DNA of 29,658 nt from an uncultured Collinsella sp. (GCA_900541065.1 UQIE01000025.1:1-29658), one strand, 5' to 3'. Positions 14,735-23,266 are shown, counted from the first letter of the stretch. Notes: generated from the letters alone by a model not told the origin. A program made the numbers and translations.

Positions 14735-16495
14735 TTATGCCTCGAGGTTTTCCTCGATCCAGGCGACGGCACCCTTGGGATCCTTAGTGAGGTCGATGTA
14801 CTGTTTGCCCTTGGGCGACAGCAGCGTGATGCCCAGGCGGTCGGTGTCGGCCTTCATCTCGTTGTAATAGGTGCGAACCTGCGGAGCCAGGACGATGACG
14901 TTGTACTGGTCCATGATGGCGTAGTGGCTGCCGTAGGCACCGGCGTTGGCGGTAATGTCGATGCCCAGCTCGTCGGCGCCTTCCTTAAGCGCGTTGGCGA
15001 GCAGTGCAGAGGTGCCGGCGCCAGCGCACAGAACCAGAACCCTCAGATCCTTGCCCTTAAGGGCGGACGGAGCTGCGGAGGCCTCAGTGGCAGAAGCGGT
15101 CTCGACAACAGGAGCCTCAACGGTGGGGGCGGCAGCGGTCTTGACGGCCTTGGTCTCCTCGGCCTCTTCTTCGGCCAGGGTCTCGGCCTCCTGCTTGCAC
15201 AGGACGTTGTCGTAGGCCTTGCAGAACGGGTAGTAGATCAAGAAGTCAACGACCAGCAGGACGACAACCAGGACCAGAGAGATCGGCTGGAAGTTGGTGT
15301 CGATGAAGGTGCCGATCGGTCCGGGGAGTGCCCACGGCATGGCATAGATAAAGCCGTTCATGCCCAAAAAGTCGATGAAGAACTTACCAATGAGGACGTT
15401 GGCCACGGGGGCAAACAGGAACGGGATCAGGAAGTACGGGTTGAGGATGATGGGCGCGGCGAACAGCAGCGGCTCGTTGACGGCGAACATCACGGGCACG
15501 ACAGAGGCTTTGCCGACGGCCTTGAGCTGCTTGGAGCGCATAAAGAGCAGGAAGATAATCGGGACAATGAACGTGGCGCCGGTGCCGCCGAGTTCGCCGA
15601 TGTAGTTACCGAAGTTTTCGGTCAGGGCGAGGGCGGGGTGACCGCCGGCCTGCAGCGTGGCGAGGTTGGTAGTGATGTTGCCAAACAGCGCGGCGTTGAG
15701 GGCAGGCTTAACGACCGAGGGGCCGTGGATGCCCATGAACCAGAACAGAGGGATCATGAACCAGATGAGGGCGAGGCCGGCGTAGGAATCGGCAGCGGCG
15801 AACAGCGGGCTCACCAGCGTGGAGATGACGTTGGCAAACGGGACGGCCAAGCAGGTGCGGCAGATAACGTCGATGACGGCGACAAACAGGATGGAGAAGC
15901 TGAAGGCGAAGATGTCGCGGAAGTTCTGGGCGATGGCGCCGGGGACTTCTTTGGGCAGCTTGATGGTGATGTCTCGCTTAATGCAGAAGGCATAGATGTT
16001 GACCGTGGCAAATGCGGCGACAAAGGAGCTCAGCAGGCCCTTGGTGCCCATGTTGTCGGTAAAGAACACCGAGACATCGGCGCCGTCGATCTTGGCACTC
16101 GTCTGGGTAACGGCCAAGATGAGCATAGCGCACATGGCGGCGACCATGGTGCTCGTGGCGTTGATGGCCTTGCCGGCAGGCATGCGGCGGTTCTTGGAGC
16201 CGGTCAGCGCGCTTGCGGTGGTGCCGGCGACCATGATGCCCACGACGCCCATCGTGAAGTTGTAAACCTTGTTGCAGAAGTTCACGACGTCAACGTTCCA
16301 CCAGTCGGGCAGCGTAAAGCCGCCGACCGTGGCGACAACGCCCGGCAGGGTCGAAATAAGCAGGAAGACAGAAGAAGACAGGATGATGGGCATTGCTGCC
16401 AAAAAGCCGTCTTTAATGGCCTGAAGGTAGATGTTCTTAGAGACCTTGTCGAAGTACGGCTGACCTTTCTCCAAGAACTTAACGATCGATTCCAT
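14735..16495 (-). CDS. lacE: PTS EIICB fusion, lactose type (module C)
   Basis: 586 residues from ATG 16495, with AGAGGAG about ten bases upstream. EIIC (about residues 1-440) shows KLPKEVPGAIAQNF, FMGIHGPSVV, GGTGATFIVPI and AVNEPLLFAAP; a linker rich in Glu, Ala, Val and Thr leads to EIIB with CAGAGTSALL, phospho-accepting Cys490. It lacks its own EIIA. Here the gene order is the reverse of modules B and D: GH1 first, EIICB second, with a 175-bp gap. An insertion TVGGFTLPDWWNVDVV near residue 57 distinguishes it from its paralogues and lies in an outward-facing or membrane-edge region, which could bear on substrate choice. Confidence 0.92.
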   Translation of the reverse strand: MESIVKFLEKGQPYFDKVSKNIYLQAIKDGFLAAMPIILSSSVFLLISTLPGVVATVGGFTLPDWWNVDVVNFCNKVYNFTMGVVGIMVAGTTASALTGSKNRRMPAGKAINATSTMVAAMCAMLILAVTQTSAKIDGADVSVFFTDNMGTKGLLSSFVAAFATVNIYAFCIKRDITIKLPKEVPGAIAQNFRDIFAFSFSILFVAVIDVICRTCLAVPFANVISTLVSPLFAAADSYAGLALIWFMIPLFWFMGIHGPSVVKPALNAALFGNITTNLATLQAGGHPALALTENFGNYIGELGGTGATFIVPIIFLLFMRSKQLKAVGKASVVPVMFAVNEPLLFAAPIILNPYFLIPFLFAPVANVLIGKFFIDFLGMNGFIYAMPWALPGPIGTFIDTNFQPISLVLVVVLLVVDFLIYYPFCKAYDNVLCKQEAETLAEEEAEETKAVKTAAAPTVEAPVVETASATEASAAPSALKGKDLRVLVLCAGAGTSALLANALKEGADELGIDITANAGAYGSHYAIMDQYNVIVLAPQVRTYYNEMKADTDRLGITLLSPKGKQYIDLTKDPKGAVAWIEENLEA

Positions 16496-16670
16496 AGTTC
16501 ACGCTCCTCTTTGCATGAAATCTTAATGGCATGGACGTTGAAAACCTATATGGTCTCCCGCTTGCTAAAAGCCCGGGTGCAGGCGGGGCCGGTCCCAGGG
16601 GGAGAGAGGGGGGCGGCTGGGTTTGTATCGCATAGGCCGCTCCCTTCTCGGGGGAAAGCGAGGCGATGCG

Positions 16671-18113
16671 CTACTGCGCGTCCGCCATAGTGTCGGCGAG
16701 CTCCTTGTACCAGAGTGCCGACTGCTTGATGTAGCGTTTTTGCGTGTCGAAGTCGATGTAGAACAGGCCGTAGCGCTTGTTATAGCCATTGGCCCACGAG
16801 AACTGGTCCTGCAGGCTCCAGATAAAGTAGCCCTGGACGTCGACGCCCTCGGCGCGCGCCTGGAGCACCTTCTCCATGTGCTGGTCGACAAAGTCGATGC
16901 GCTCGGGATCGGCGACGATGCCGTTTGCGTCGGGCTCGGGGTCCTTGTGGCCCAGGCCGTTTTCGGTGATATAGATGACGGGGAGGTTGGGATAGGTGGC
17001 GCTGATGTGCTTGAGCGTGTCGTAGAGGCCTTGCGGGTAGATGAGCCAATCCCAGTCGGTGGTGGGGATACCCGGCATATCGACCTGCTGCCCGACGCCC
17101 TTAAACTTAAAGCACGAGGTGCCCTTGTCTCCGGTGCCGTTAAAGCTGTTGGTTGACTCGCCATCGTAGGCGGCGATAAACGCCGACTGATAGTAGTTGA
17201 GGCCGAACATATCGTTGCGGGGCGCCGCCTTGGCGAGCTCCTCCATGTCGCTGTCCTCAACCGTAAGTGTGGCGTTGTTGGCACGCAGAATCTCGTTGAT
17301 GAGTGAGAGGGTGCGCGCGGAGTAGTGACCCAGGAAGGCGCCGTCCATGATGAAGTCGGTGTAGAAGGCGTTGTACAGGTCGGCGGCGTGCTGGTCGGCG
17401 GGCGAGTCTGTGGCAGGATATGCCGGCGTCAGGACGTTGACCATGCCAATGCGTCCGCCCAGGTGCTCGGTCTCGTCAAGATCCTTATACAGGTTGACGG
17501 CGCGGGCGTGGGCAACGAGCTCGTTGTGCTGGCTCTGGATGCCGCTCGTCACATCAAAGTGATGGTTGGGCGGGAAGTTGCCTTGGATGTATTGGGAGTG
17601 CGAGAGGCTGATGAGCTCGTTGATGGTGAACCAATTCTTGACCTCGCGGAACTCGCGGAAGCAGAACTCGGCATAGCGCACATAGGCGTCGACGGTCTTG
17701 CGGTTGAGCCAGTCGCCCTGGTTGAACAGGGCGGCGGGGGAGTCAAAGTGATGCAGGGACACATAGGGCTCGACGCCATACTTTTTGCAGCAGGCGAACA
17801 GCTCGTGGTAGTGCTTAACGCCCTCGGCGAGGGGCTCGGCATCGTCGCCGTTGGGGAAGATGCGGGTCCAGGCGATGGACACACGGATGGCGTTGAGTCC
17901 ATGCTCGGCAGAAAGGCGGATATCCTCCTCGTAGCGGTTGTAGAAATCACTGGCCGGGTCGGGCAAAAAGCGACCCTGGGCGACAAGGTAATCGTCCCAC
18001 ATGGTCTTACCCTTGCCTGCCACCTTCGTGGAACCTTCCGTTTGGTACGCGGCGGTTGCGGCGCCCCAAACAAAGCCCTTCGGCAGCTGCTGTACGCGGT
18101 TTAGCAAAGACAT
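16671..18113 (-). CDS. lacG: GH1 6-phospho-beta-galactosidase-like enzyme (module C)
   Basis: 480 residues from ATG 18113; GAGAGGG lies nine bases upstream of it but only three bases from the in-frame ATG at 18119, so the second ATG is preferred. Acid/base Glu166 in FTINEL (Ile where Phe is usual), nucleophile Glu384 in ITENGLG, and the 6-phosphate pocket SWANGYNKRYG with the LacG-type Trp. The sequence is the most divergent of the three GH1 enzymes here, with an extended loop DLDETEHLGGR and DPEPDANGIVAD, so its aglycone preference probably differs. First gene of the unit, divergent from a LacI regulator. Confidence 0.88.
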   Translation of the reverse strand: MSLLNRVQQLPKGFVWGAATAAYQTEGSTKVAGKGKTMWDDYLVAQGRFLPDPASDFYNRYEEDIRLSAEHGLNAIRVSIAWTRIFPNGDDAEPLAEGVKHYHELFACCKKYGVEPYVSLHHFDSPAALFNQGDWLNRKTVDAYVRYAEFCFREFREVKNWFTINELISLSHSQYIQGNFPPNHHFDVTSGIQSQHNELVAHARAVNLYKDLDETEHLGGRIGMVNVLTPAYPATDSPADQHAADLYNAFYTDFIMDGAFLGHYSARTLSLINEILRANNATLTVEDSDMEELAKAAPRNDMFGLNYYQSAFIAAYDGESTNSFNGTGDKGTSCFKFKGVGQQVDMPGIPTTDWDWLIYPQGLYDTLKHISATYPNLPVIYITENGLGHKDPEPDANGIVADPERIDFVDQHMEKVLQARAEGVDVQGYFIWSLQDQFSWANGYNKRYGLFYIDFDTQKRYIKQSALWYKELADTMADAQ

Positions 18114-18232
18114 ATGCATACACCCTCTCGTCTTGCTGTTCGATATTGTGCGTTTGCGCTCAGGAGGCTCCCTGGTTAGCGTTCAGCGGTGAAAAAGCCC
18201 GATAAACACTATCTTAAAAAGATTAGAACCAA

Positions 18233-18272
18233 AATGAGCACGTGAACATTTGACAATGAGCACGTTAACATC
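18233..18272. promoter_or_regulatory. LacI-type operators of module C (pair)
   Basis: AATGAGCACGTGAACATT at 18233-18250 and AATGAGCACGTTAACATC at 18255-18272, 22 bp apart. The left half AATGAGCAC is identical in both. They fall upstream of the module C GH1 gene. A third, weaker copy lies at 18387-18404. Confidence 0.75.
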
Positions 18273-18309
18273 CGGCTGGGATGTATAGAAACAAAACAAC
18301 TTCAAACAG

Positions 18310-18404
18310 CCGCGAACGGTTGTATTTGTTCGGTAAGCGGTTTTGATTGACAGAAGTTTTCATGTTGTGGTATATGGCTCGGGTATCATGAGCACGTTAT
18401 CGAT
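18310..18404 (+). promoter_or_regulatory. lacI promoter of module C: tandem CGGTRAACGGT motif, -35/-10 and operator
   Basis: CCGCGAACGGT at 18310-18320 and CGGTAAGCGGT at 18331-18341 are 21 bp apart. TTGACA at 18347-18352 and TATATG at 18371-18376 (18-bp spacer) form the best promoter in the window. CATGAGCACGTTATCGAT at 18387-18404 overlaps the expected start of transcription and would let the regulator repress itself. Confidence 0.6.
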
Positions 18405-18454
18405 GTATGTACGATGCGCCATGGGCGCGGGGAATAGTTGGGAAGCAGGTTAGC

Positions 18455-19492
18455 GTGGAAGGCATGGCTCAGCAGACAAGGAATGGTCATTCGGCGAGCG
18501 CGGCAGAGGTTGCGGCGCTCGCTGGCGTGAGCCGCCAGACTGTGTCTCGCGTGGTCAACGGTATGCCCAACGTGACGGAAAAGACGCGCAAGCGTGTGCT
18601 GGCCGCCATGGAAGAGCTGGGCTTTCGTCCCAATTTTGCTGGAGCGGCGTTGCGCGGCGGGTCGTATCGTTCTATTGGCCTGTGCATGTACAACATCACA
18701 CGTGTCGGTAACCTGGCGACGCTCGAGGGTATCATGCAAGCGGCGCGCGAGCACGATTTTGCCGTCACTATGATCGAGATGGGCGGCGACAAGCCCTATA
18801 CACTTGCCGATGCCTCGCGCCGCATGGTCGAGCGACCCGTCGACGGCATGATTCTCAACATGAACCGCATGGCTCCCGATTTTGAGGAGTTTGTTCCCCA
18901 GCCGGGAGTGCGAACGGTCATCCTGTCCATGTATGCGCATCCGCGCTGCACGACGATCGACTCCGACCAGTATGGTTCGTGCGAGCTGTTGACCAATTAT
19001 CTGCTGGAACATGGTCACTCGAATATGCGGTTTGTGGCGGGTCCGGAAAACTCGATTTCCTCGCGTTTTCGTGAGGCCGGTTGGCGCGATACGCTGGGTC
19101 GTGCTCATGTCGATGCCGCTCCGATGCTGCGTGGCGATTGGAGTGCGGACAGTGGGTACGCCATGGGCGAGCGGATTGCGGCCGAGGTGCTTGCCGGCGG
19201 GTCGCAGGCGCCGACTGCCGTGCTTGCGGCAAATGACCAGATGGCGCTGGGCGTTATCGCCGCGCTCGAGAACGCGGGCCTGTCCGTGCCCGACGACGTG
19301 AGCGTGGTTGGTATCGACGACGCACTCGAGGGACTTGTTCCTCACAATCGACTGACGACGCTGCGATTTGATTTGCGCGGTGTCGGTAAGCTTGCGTTTG
19401 AGGCGGCGATTGGAGAGAGCTCGTCTATCGAGGCGATTCATGTGCCGAGTACGCTGGTCGAACGCTCGACTGTTAGGGACATACGGGGTTAG
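18455..19492 (+). CDS. LacI-family regulator of module C
   Basis: 345 residues from GTG 18455, which has GCAGGTTAGC before it; the frame is open further upstream to ATG 18407 but that start would place the operator at 18387-18404 almost on it and has no ribosome site, and ATG 18464 has its purine run too close. HTH: AAEVAALAGVSRQTVSRVVNGMPNVTEKTRKRV; hinge LGFRPNFAGAALRGGSYR. Sensor domain motifs: IGLCMYNI, VDGMILNMN, GDWSADSGYAMG, VLAANDQMALGVI, DVSVVGIDD. Arg-Gln at the operator-choosing positions goes with the AATGAGCAC half-site. Divergent from the module C GH1-EIICB unit, which it most likely controls. Confidence 0.9.
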   Translation: MEGMAQQTRNGHSASAAEVAALAGVSRQTVSRVVNGMPNVTEKTRKRVLAAMEELGFRPNFAGAALRGGSYRSIGLCMYNITRVGNLATLEGIMQAAREHDFAVTMIEMGGDKPYTLADASRRMVERPVDGMILNMNRMAPDFEEFVPQPGVRTVILSMYAHPRCTTIDSDQYGSCELLTNYLLEHGHSNMRFVAGPENSISSRFREAGWRDTLGRAHVDAAPMLRGDWSADSGYAMGERIAAEVLAGGSQAPTAVLAANDQMALGVIAALENAGLSVPDDVSVVGIDDALEGLVPHNRLTTLRFDLRGVGKLAFEAAIGESSSIEAIHVPSTLVERSTVRDIRG

Positions 19493-19507
19493 GTCTTACT
19501 CCGTTTG

Positions 19508-19643
19508 TCTCGATTTGTAACAGGTAGACGGTCAAAAGCGGGCTACGTGTTACAGATTTAGATTCTTCGGAAAGAGCAATCCTGTTCGTCTCAATCTGTA
19601 ACAGCTAGGACCAAAAAACTCGGCTAGATGTTACAGATCGAGA
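19508..19643. repeat. 55-nt hairpin repeat cluster 4 (two units)
   Basis: Units at 19508-19562 and 19589-19643 (81-bp period), 16 bp after the lacI stop. The first has the GACGGTCAAAAG-type centre, the second the GCTAGGACC-type centre. They separate the converging lacI and the module D GH1 gene. Confidence 0.9.
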
Positions 19644-19663
19644 CAAACGGCTCCCGACCAGCC

Positions 19664-19713
19664 CAAAAACAAAAAGACCGGGGGCGGCGCGCCGTGTGAC
19701 GTGCCGCCCCCGG
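19664..19713 (-). terminator. Rho-independent terminator of module D
   Basis: CCGGGGGCGGC at 19678-19688 pairs with GCCGCCCCCGG at 19703-19713; on the minus strand TCTTTTTGTTTTT follows. It lies about 46 bases after the GH1 stop. Confidence 0.88.
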
Positions 19714-19759
19714 CTGAGAAATGGGGACAGGTTGTGTGAGCGGGCAACCCCGCCAGCCA

Positions 19760-21199
19760 CTAGTCCAGACGACGGGTCTGCGCCACGTGCTTGTACCAGT
19801 AGGCGCTTGCCTTGGGCGTGCGCTTCTGGGTTTCAAAGTCAACGTAGAAGAAGCCGTAACGCTTGTTGTAGCCATTGGTCCAGGAAAACTGATCCTGCAG
19901 GCTCCACAGGAAGTAGCCGCCCACGTTGACGCCCACCTCCATGGCCTTGAGCAACCAGCGCAGGTGCTGCTCGATGTAGTCGATGCGCGGCTGGTCGTCC
20001 ACAAAACCGTCCTTGTAGGGGTCCTTGTAGCCCATGCCGTTTTCGGTGATGAAGATCTGCTTGTAGTTGGGGTAGCGCTGCTTAATGTAGACGAGCAGAT
20101 CGAACAGGCCCTCGGGATAGATGATCCAGTCCCAGTCGGTGGTGGGGATGCCAGGCTTGTTCACATGCTCGCCAATACCCTTAACGCGCCAGCGGCCAGT
20201 GCCCTTCTCGCCCGTACCGTTGTGGTGCAGGTCGTTCTCGCCGTCGTAAGCCTTCAAGAAGCGGCACTGGTAGTTGTTAACGCCCAGGTAGTCGTTGTAG
20301 AGCGCGGCCTCGCGCATGATTTCCAGATCCTCGTCTAGGATCTCGATGGTGCCGCCCGAGACGGCAGCCAGGCGGTTGGCGCACTCGAGGGTGTCGGGCG
20401 CATAGTCGCCGCGGAAGGTGGCGTCGAGCAAGAACTGGTTTTGCAGCACGTGCTCGTTGTTGGCGGCTTTGATGTCGGCGGGGTCGTTCTCGTTGAGCGG
20501 GTACTTAAACTCCAGCGACTGGATGACGCCGATTTTGCCCTTAAAGCCGCCGTTGTGGAAGGCCAGCACGGCCTTGGCGTGGGCGAGCATCATGTTGTGC
20601 TCGCACTGGAAGGCCTCGGCCAGATGCGCCTTGACGCCACCGGGGAAGGTGCCCTCGATGTAGGTGTTGGAGGCGTCGGCCCAGATCTCGTTAAAGGTGA
20701 ACCAGTAGGTCACCTGGTCGGCGTACTCCTTAAAGCAGAAGGTGGCAAAGTCCACAAAGGCGTCGATGGTCTCGCGGTTGAGGAAGTCGCCCTTCTCAAA
20801 GAGGGGAAGCGGCGTGTCAAAGTGATGCAGCGTGACGAACGGCTCAACGTGGTGCTTGTGGCACTCGGCGAAGAGATCGTGGTAGAACTGGACGCCCTCG
20901 GGGTTGATTTCGCCGGTGCCGTTGGGGAAGATGCGGCTCCAGGCGATGGAGAGGCGGATGCCGTTGATACCGAACTCCTCGCACAGCTCCAAGTCGACGG
21001 GGTACTGGTTGTAGAAGTCCGAAGCGGGATCGGGGGAGAAGCGCCCCTGGGCCTCCAGAAAGTCGTCCCAGGCAACCTTGCCCTTACCGTGAGTGCGGGT
21101 CTCGCCCTCTACCTGGTAGGCAGCGGTGGCGCCGCCAAAGACAAAGTCCTCGGGAAACTGCGCGGGCGGGTTGGTGACGCTAGCAGGATTAACGGACAT
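19760..21199 (-). CDS. lacG: GH1 6-phospho-beta-galactosidase (module D)
   Basis: 479 residues from ATG 21199; only a weak GGAT precedes it, so translation may depend on the upstream gene. Acid/base Glu171 in TFNEIW, nucleophile Glu386 in ITENGMG, phosphate pocket SWTNGYNKRYG with the LacG-type Trp. Many blocks are shared with the module B enzyme, for example YQVEGETRTHGKGKV and SIAWSRIFPNGTGEINPEGV, so B and D probably arose by duplication. Second gene after the module D EIICB, across a 66-bp gap that holds a hairpin. Confidence 0.9.
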   Translation of the reverse strand: MSVNPASVTNPPAQFPEDFVFGGATAAYQVEGETRTHGKGKVAWDDFLEAQGRFSPDPASDFYNQYPVDLELCEEFGINGIRLSIAWSRIFPNGTGEINPEGVQFYHDLFAECHKHHVEPFVTLHHFDTPLPLFEKGDFLNRETIDAFVDFATFCFKEYADQVTYWFTFNEIWADASNTYIEGTFPGGVKAHLAEAFQCEHNMMLAHAKAVLAFHNGGFKGKIGVIQSLEFKYPLNENDPADIKAANNEHVLQNQFLLDATFRGDYAPDTLECANRLAAVSGGTIEILDEDLEIMREAALYNDYLGVNNYQCRFLKAYDGENDLHHNGTGEKGTGRWRVKGIGEHVNKPGIPTTDWDWIIYPEGLFDLLVYIKQRYPNYKQIFITENGMGYKDPYKDGFVDDQPRIDYIEQHLRWLLKAMEVGVNVGGYFLWSLQDQFSWTNGYNKRYGFFYVDFETQKRTPKASAYWYKHVAQTRRLD

Positions 21200-21223
21200 G
21201 ATGATCCAATCGTCTAAATCGAA

Positions 21224-21255
21224 GGGCCAGCCGGTCTTGGATGGTCGGCTGGCCC
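21224..21255 (-). other. Intercistronic hairpin between EIICB and GH1 (module D)
   Basis: GGGCCAGCCG at 21224-21233 pairs perfectly with CGGCTGGCCC at 21246-21255. On the minus strand TTCGATTT follows, too weak for a clear terminator. It may protect the upstream EIICB message or tune the GH1 level. Confidence 0.55.
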
Positions 21256-21265
21256 TGGGCGTTAC

Positions 21266-23032
21266 TTACTTCGAAAGTTGCTCACTCACGAAGGCGAGAG
21301 ACTTATCGCCGTTCTGGGAGAGCTCGATGTACTGCTTGCCACGGCAGGCGACGCACTTGTTGCCCACGCGCTCGCAGTCCTTTTGCAGGTCGGCCAGGTA
21401 GCTGGCGGCCTGCGGGGCCAGGACGACCAGGTCAAAGTCGGGGAGCATGTCGACATGGTTGCCATAGGCCTCGGCAGCGGTTTCAAGATCGATGCCGCGC
21501 TCCTTGGCAGCCTTGGCCAGTGCGTTGGCGAGCAGGCCCGAGGTTCCGCCGCCCTGGCAGAGCACGAGCACGCGCTTGCCGTTGAGGTCGCTGGCGGCTG
21601 TAGCTTCTGTGGTGGCAGCGGCAGGGGCGTCGGACTTCACGGCCTCGGCAGCAGCGCCGGCGGCAACGCTCTTGGCGTCAGCCTTGCCCTGGAAGGCATC
21701 GTTGAGCTTGGCGGCCTTCTCGGCGTTCTTGGCGTCGAGCTCCTCCTGGGAGATCTCGGCCTCCTCGGCGCACTTCTGGGCGTCATAGGCACGGAAGAAC
21801 GGATAGTACAGGGCAAAGTCGACGACCAGGATGATGGCGAGCATCACAAAGGCGAGCGGCTGGAAGCCCAGGCCCATGATGGTGCCGATGGGGCCGGGGA
21901 CGGTCCAAGGCAGGGTGTACATAAAGCCGTTCATGCCCAAGAAGTCGATAAAGATCTTGAGGATCCAGATGTTGGCGATCGGGGCAAAGACAAACGGGAC
22001 AAAGAAGACGGGGTTGAGCACGATGGGCGCGGCGAACAGCAGCGGCTCGTTGACGGCAAAGCAGACGGGGACGATGGCGGCCTTACCGACGGCGCGCATC
22101 TCCTGAGACTTGGCCAGGAAGCAGAACATAAAGACCAGGACGAGCGTGGCGCCGGTGCCGCCCATGCAGACGACGAAGTACTGGGCACCCTGGGTCAGGA
22201 CAGCAGAAGCGTGCTGACCAGCCTGGAACGCAGCCAGGTTGTCGGTCATGTTGGCAACGAGGGCGGCGGCGATGGCGGGCTCGACGATTGAGGGGCCGTG
22301 GACGCCCACGAACCAGAACAGGCTCATGGCGCCGTAGATCACAGCGAGGCCGATGTAGCCATCGGCAGCGGTGAACAGGGGCTGGAACACCTGGATGACG
22401 CCTTGGGCAAAGCAGAAGCCAAAAGCAGCGCGGAAGACGATGTCAAAGACCCAAAAGACGGTGATGCAGACGGAGAAGGGGATGATGTCCTTGAAGGTCT
22501 GCGAGATGTTGGGCGGAACCTGCTCGGGCATCTTGACGGTGATGTTGCGCTTAATGAAGAACTTGTAGATGATGCCGGTCACAAACGCAGCGATGAAGGC
22601 GGTCAGCAGGCCCTTGGAACCAAGGTAGGTGGTGTTGAAGCCGCTGGCGGCGTCCGTGGCGATGATGTCGCTCGAAAGGAGCAAGAAGCCGATGATGGCC
22701 GCGCACATGCATGAGATGAAGTTGATCTGGTTGTTCTTGGGCAGATCGCGGTTCTGAGCGTCGGCGAAGTGCTTGGCCGTGGTGGCGGCGCAGGCGATGG
22801 CCAGGATGCCCATGGAGTAGTTGTAGCACTTCCACAGGGCGTTGTTGATGTCATCGGGCCAGTAGAAACCCCAGATGTTGGGAACCGAGGCTACCAGGCA
22901 GAAGATGGACGAGAAGATGATGATGGGGATGACGGAGATAAAGCCGTCGCGGATCGCCTTGAGGTACTTGTTGCGGGCGATCGCGTTGAAAAAGGGCTGG
23001 CCCTTTTCGATGATGGCGATGAGTTGCTCCAT
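21266..23032 (-). CDS. lacE: PTS EIICB fusion, lactose type (module D)
   Basis: 588 residues from ATG 23032 with TTAGGAGC before it. EIIC (about residues 1-430) is the most divergent of the four: MPEQVPPNISQTF replaces KLPKEVPGxIAQxF, with FVGVHGPSIV, GGTGATLVLV and AVNEPLLFAAP retained. A linker rich in Ala and Lys (NAEKAAKLNDAFQGKADAK) leads to EIIB with CQGGGTSGLL, phospho-accepting Cys492. Overall length is close to classical LacE (about 570). First gene of the module, divergent from a LacI regulator; no EIIA in the module. Confidence 0.92.
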   Translation of the reverse strand: MEQLIAIIEKGQPFFNAIARNKYLKAIRDGFISVIPIIIFSSIFCLVASVPNIWGFYWPDDINNALWKCYNYSMGILAIACAATTAKHFADAQNRDLPKNNQINFISCMCAAIIGFLLLSSDIIATDAASGFNTTYLGSKGLLTAFIAAFVTGIIYKFFIKRNITVKMPEQVPPNISQTFKDIIPFSVCITVFWVFDIVFRAAFGFCFAQGVIQVFQPLFTAADGYIGLAVIYGAMSLFWFVGVHGPSIVEPAIAAALVANMTDNLAAFQAGQHASAVLTQGAQYFVVCMGGTGATLVLVFMFCFLAKSQEMRAVGKAAIVPVCFAVNEPLLFAAPIVLNPVFFVPFVFAPIANIWILKIFIDFLGMNGFMYTLPWTVPGPIGTIMGLGFQPLAFVMLAIILVVDFALYYPFFRAYDAQKCAEEAEISQEELDAKNAEKAAKLNDAFQGKADAKSVAAGAAAEAVKSDAPAAATTEATAASDLNGKRVLVLCQGGGTSGLLANALAKAAKERGIDLETAAEAYGNHVDMLPDFDLVVLAPQAASYLADLQKDCERVGNKCVACRGKQYIELSQNGDKSLAFVSEQLSK

Positions 23033-23093
23033 GCAATGCTCCTAAGAGTCGGTGGGTTAGCAACGATGGTAGCTTTTGGCGTTCGGTTGCCAA

Positions 23094-23111
23094 AATGTTG
23101 ACGTTGCCATT
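23094..23111. promoter_or_regulatory. LacI-type operator of module D, EIICB side
   Basis: AATGTTGACGTTGCCATT; the right half read backwards is AATGGCAAC, identical to the left half of the site at 23214. It lies about 60 bp upstream of the EIICB start. Confidence 0.7.
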
Positions 23112-23213
23112 TTGTGACACAAAAAAAGACGCGAACCGGTGGTTCCTGTGCCTGCGAACCGTCGATTCCTTACGCGTAAACGTTTGAGCCGCCCGGTGGC
23201 TCTGTGTTTGCAC

Positions 23214-23231
23214 AATGGCAACGTTAACATT
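23214..23231. promoter_or_regulatory. LacI-type operator of module D, lacI side
   Basis: AATGGCAACGTTAACATT. Its centre is 120 bp from the centre of the site at 23094, a distance that would permit DNA looping between them. Confidence 0.7.
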
Positions 23232-23266
23232 TGGGTACCAAAAGCCGTTCGGGGAAGCAAAAATGT

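Noticed and set aside
14666..16690. Longest open frame of the window (674 residues), plus strand, opposite the module C EIICB
   Set aside because: Same shadow effect; it even starts in the terminator hairpin of module C and runs past the real gene start.
18407..18454. Upstream ATG start for the module C LacI regulator
   Set aside because: No ribosome site, the extra residues do not fit the family and this start would lie three bases from the operator at 18387-18404.
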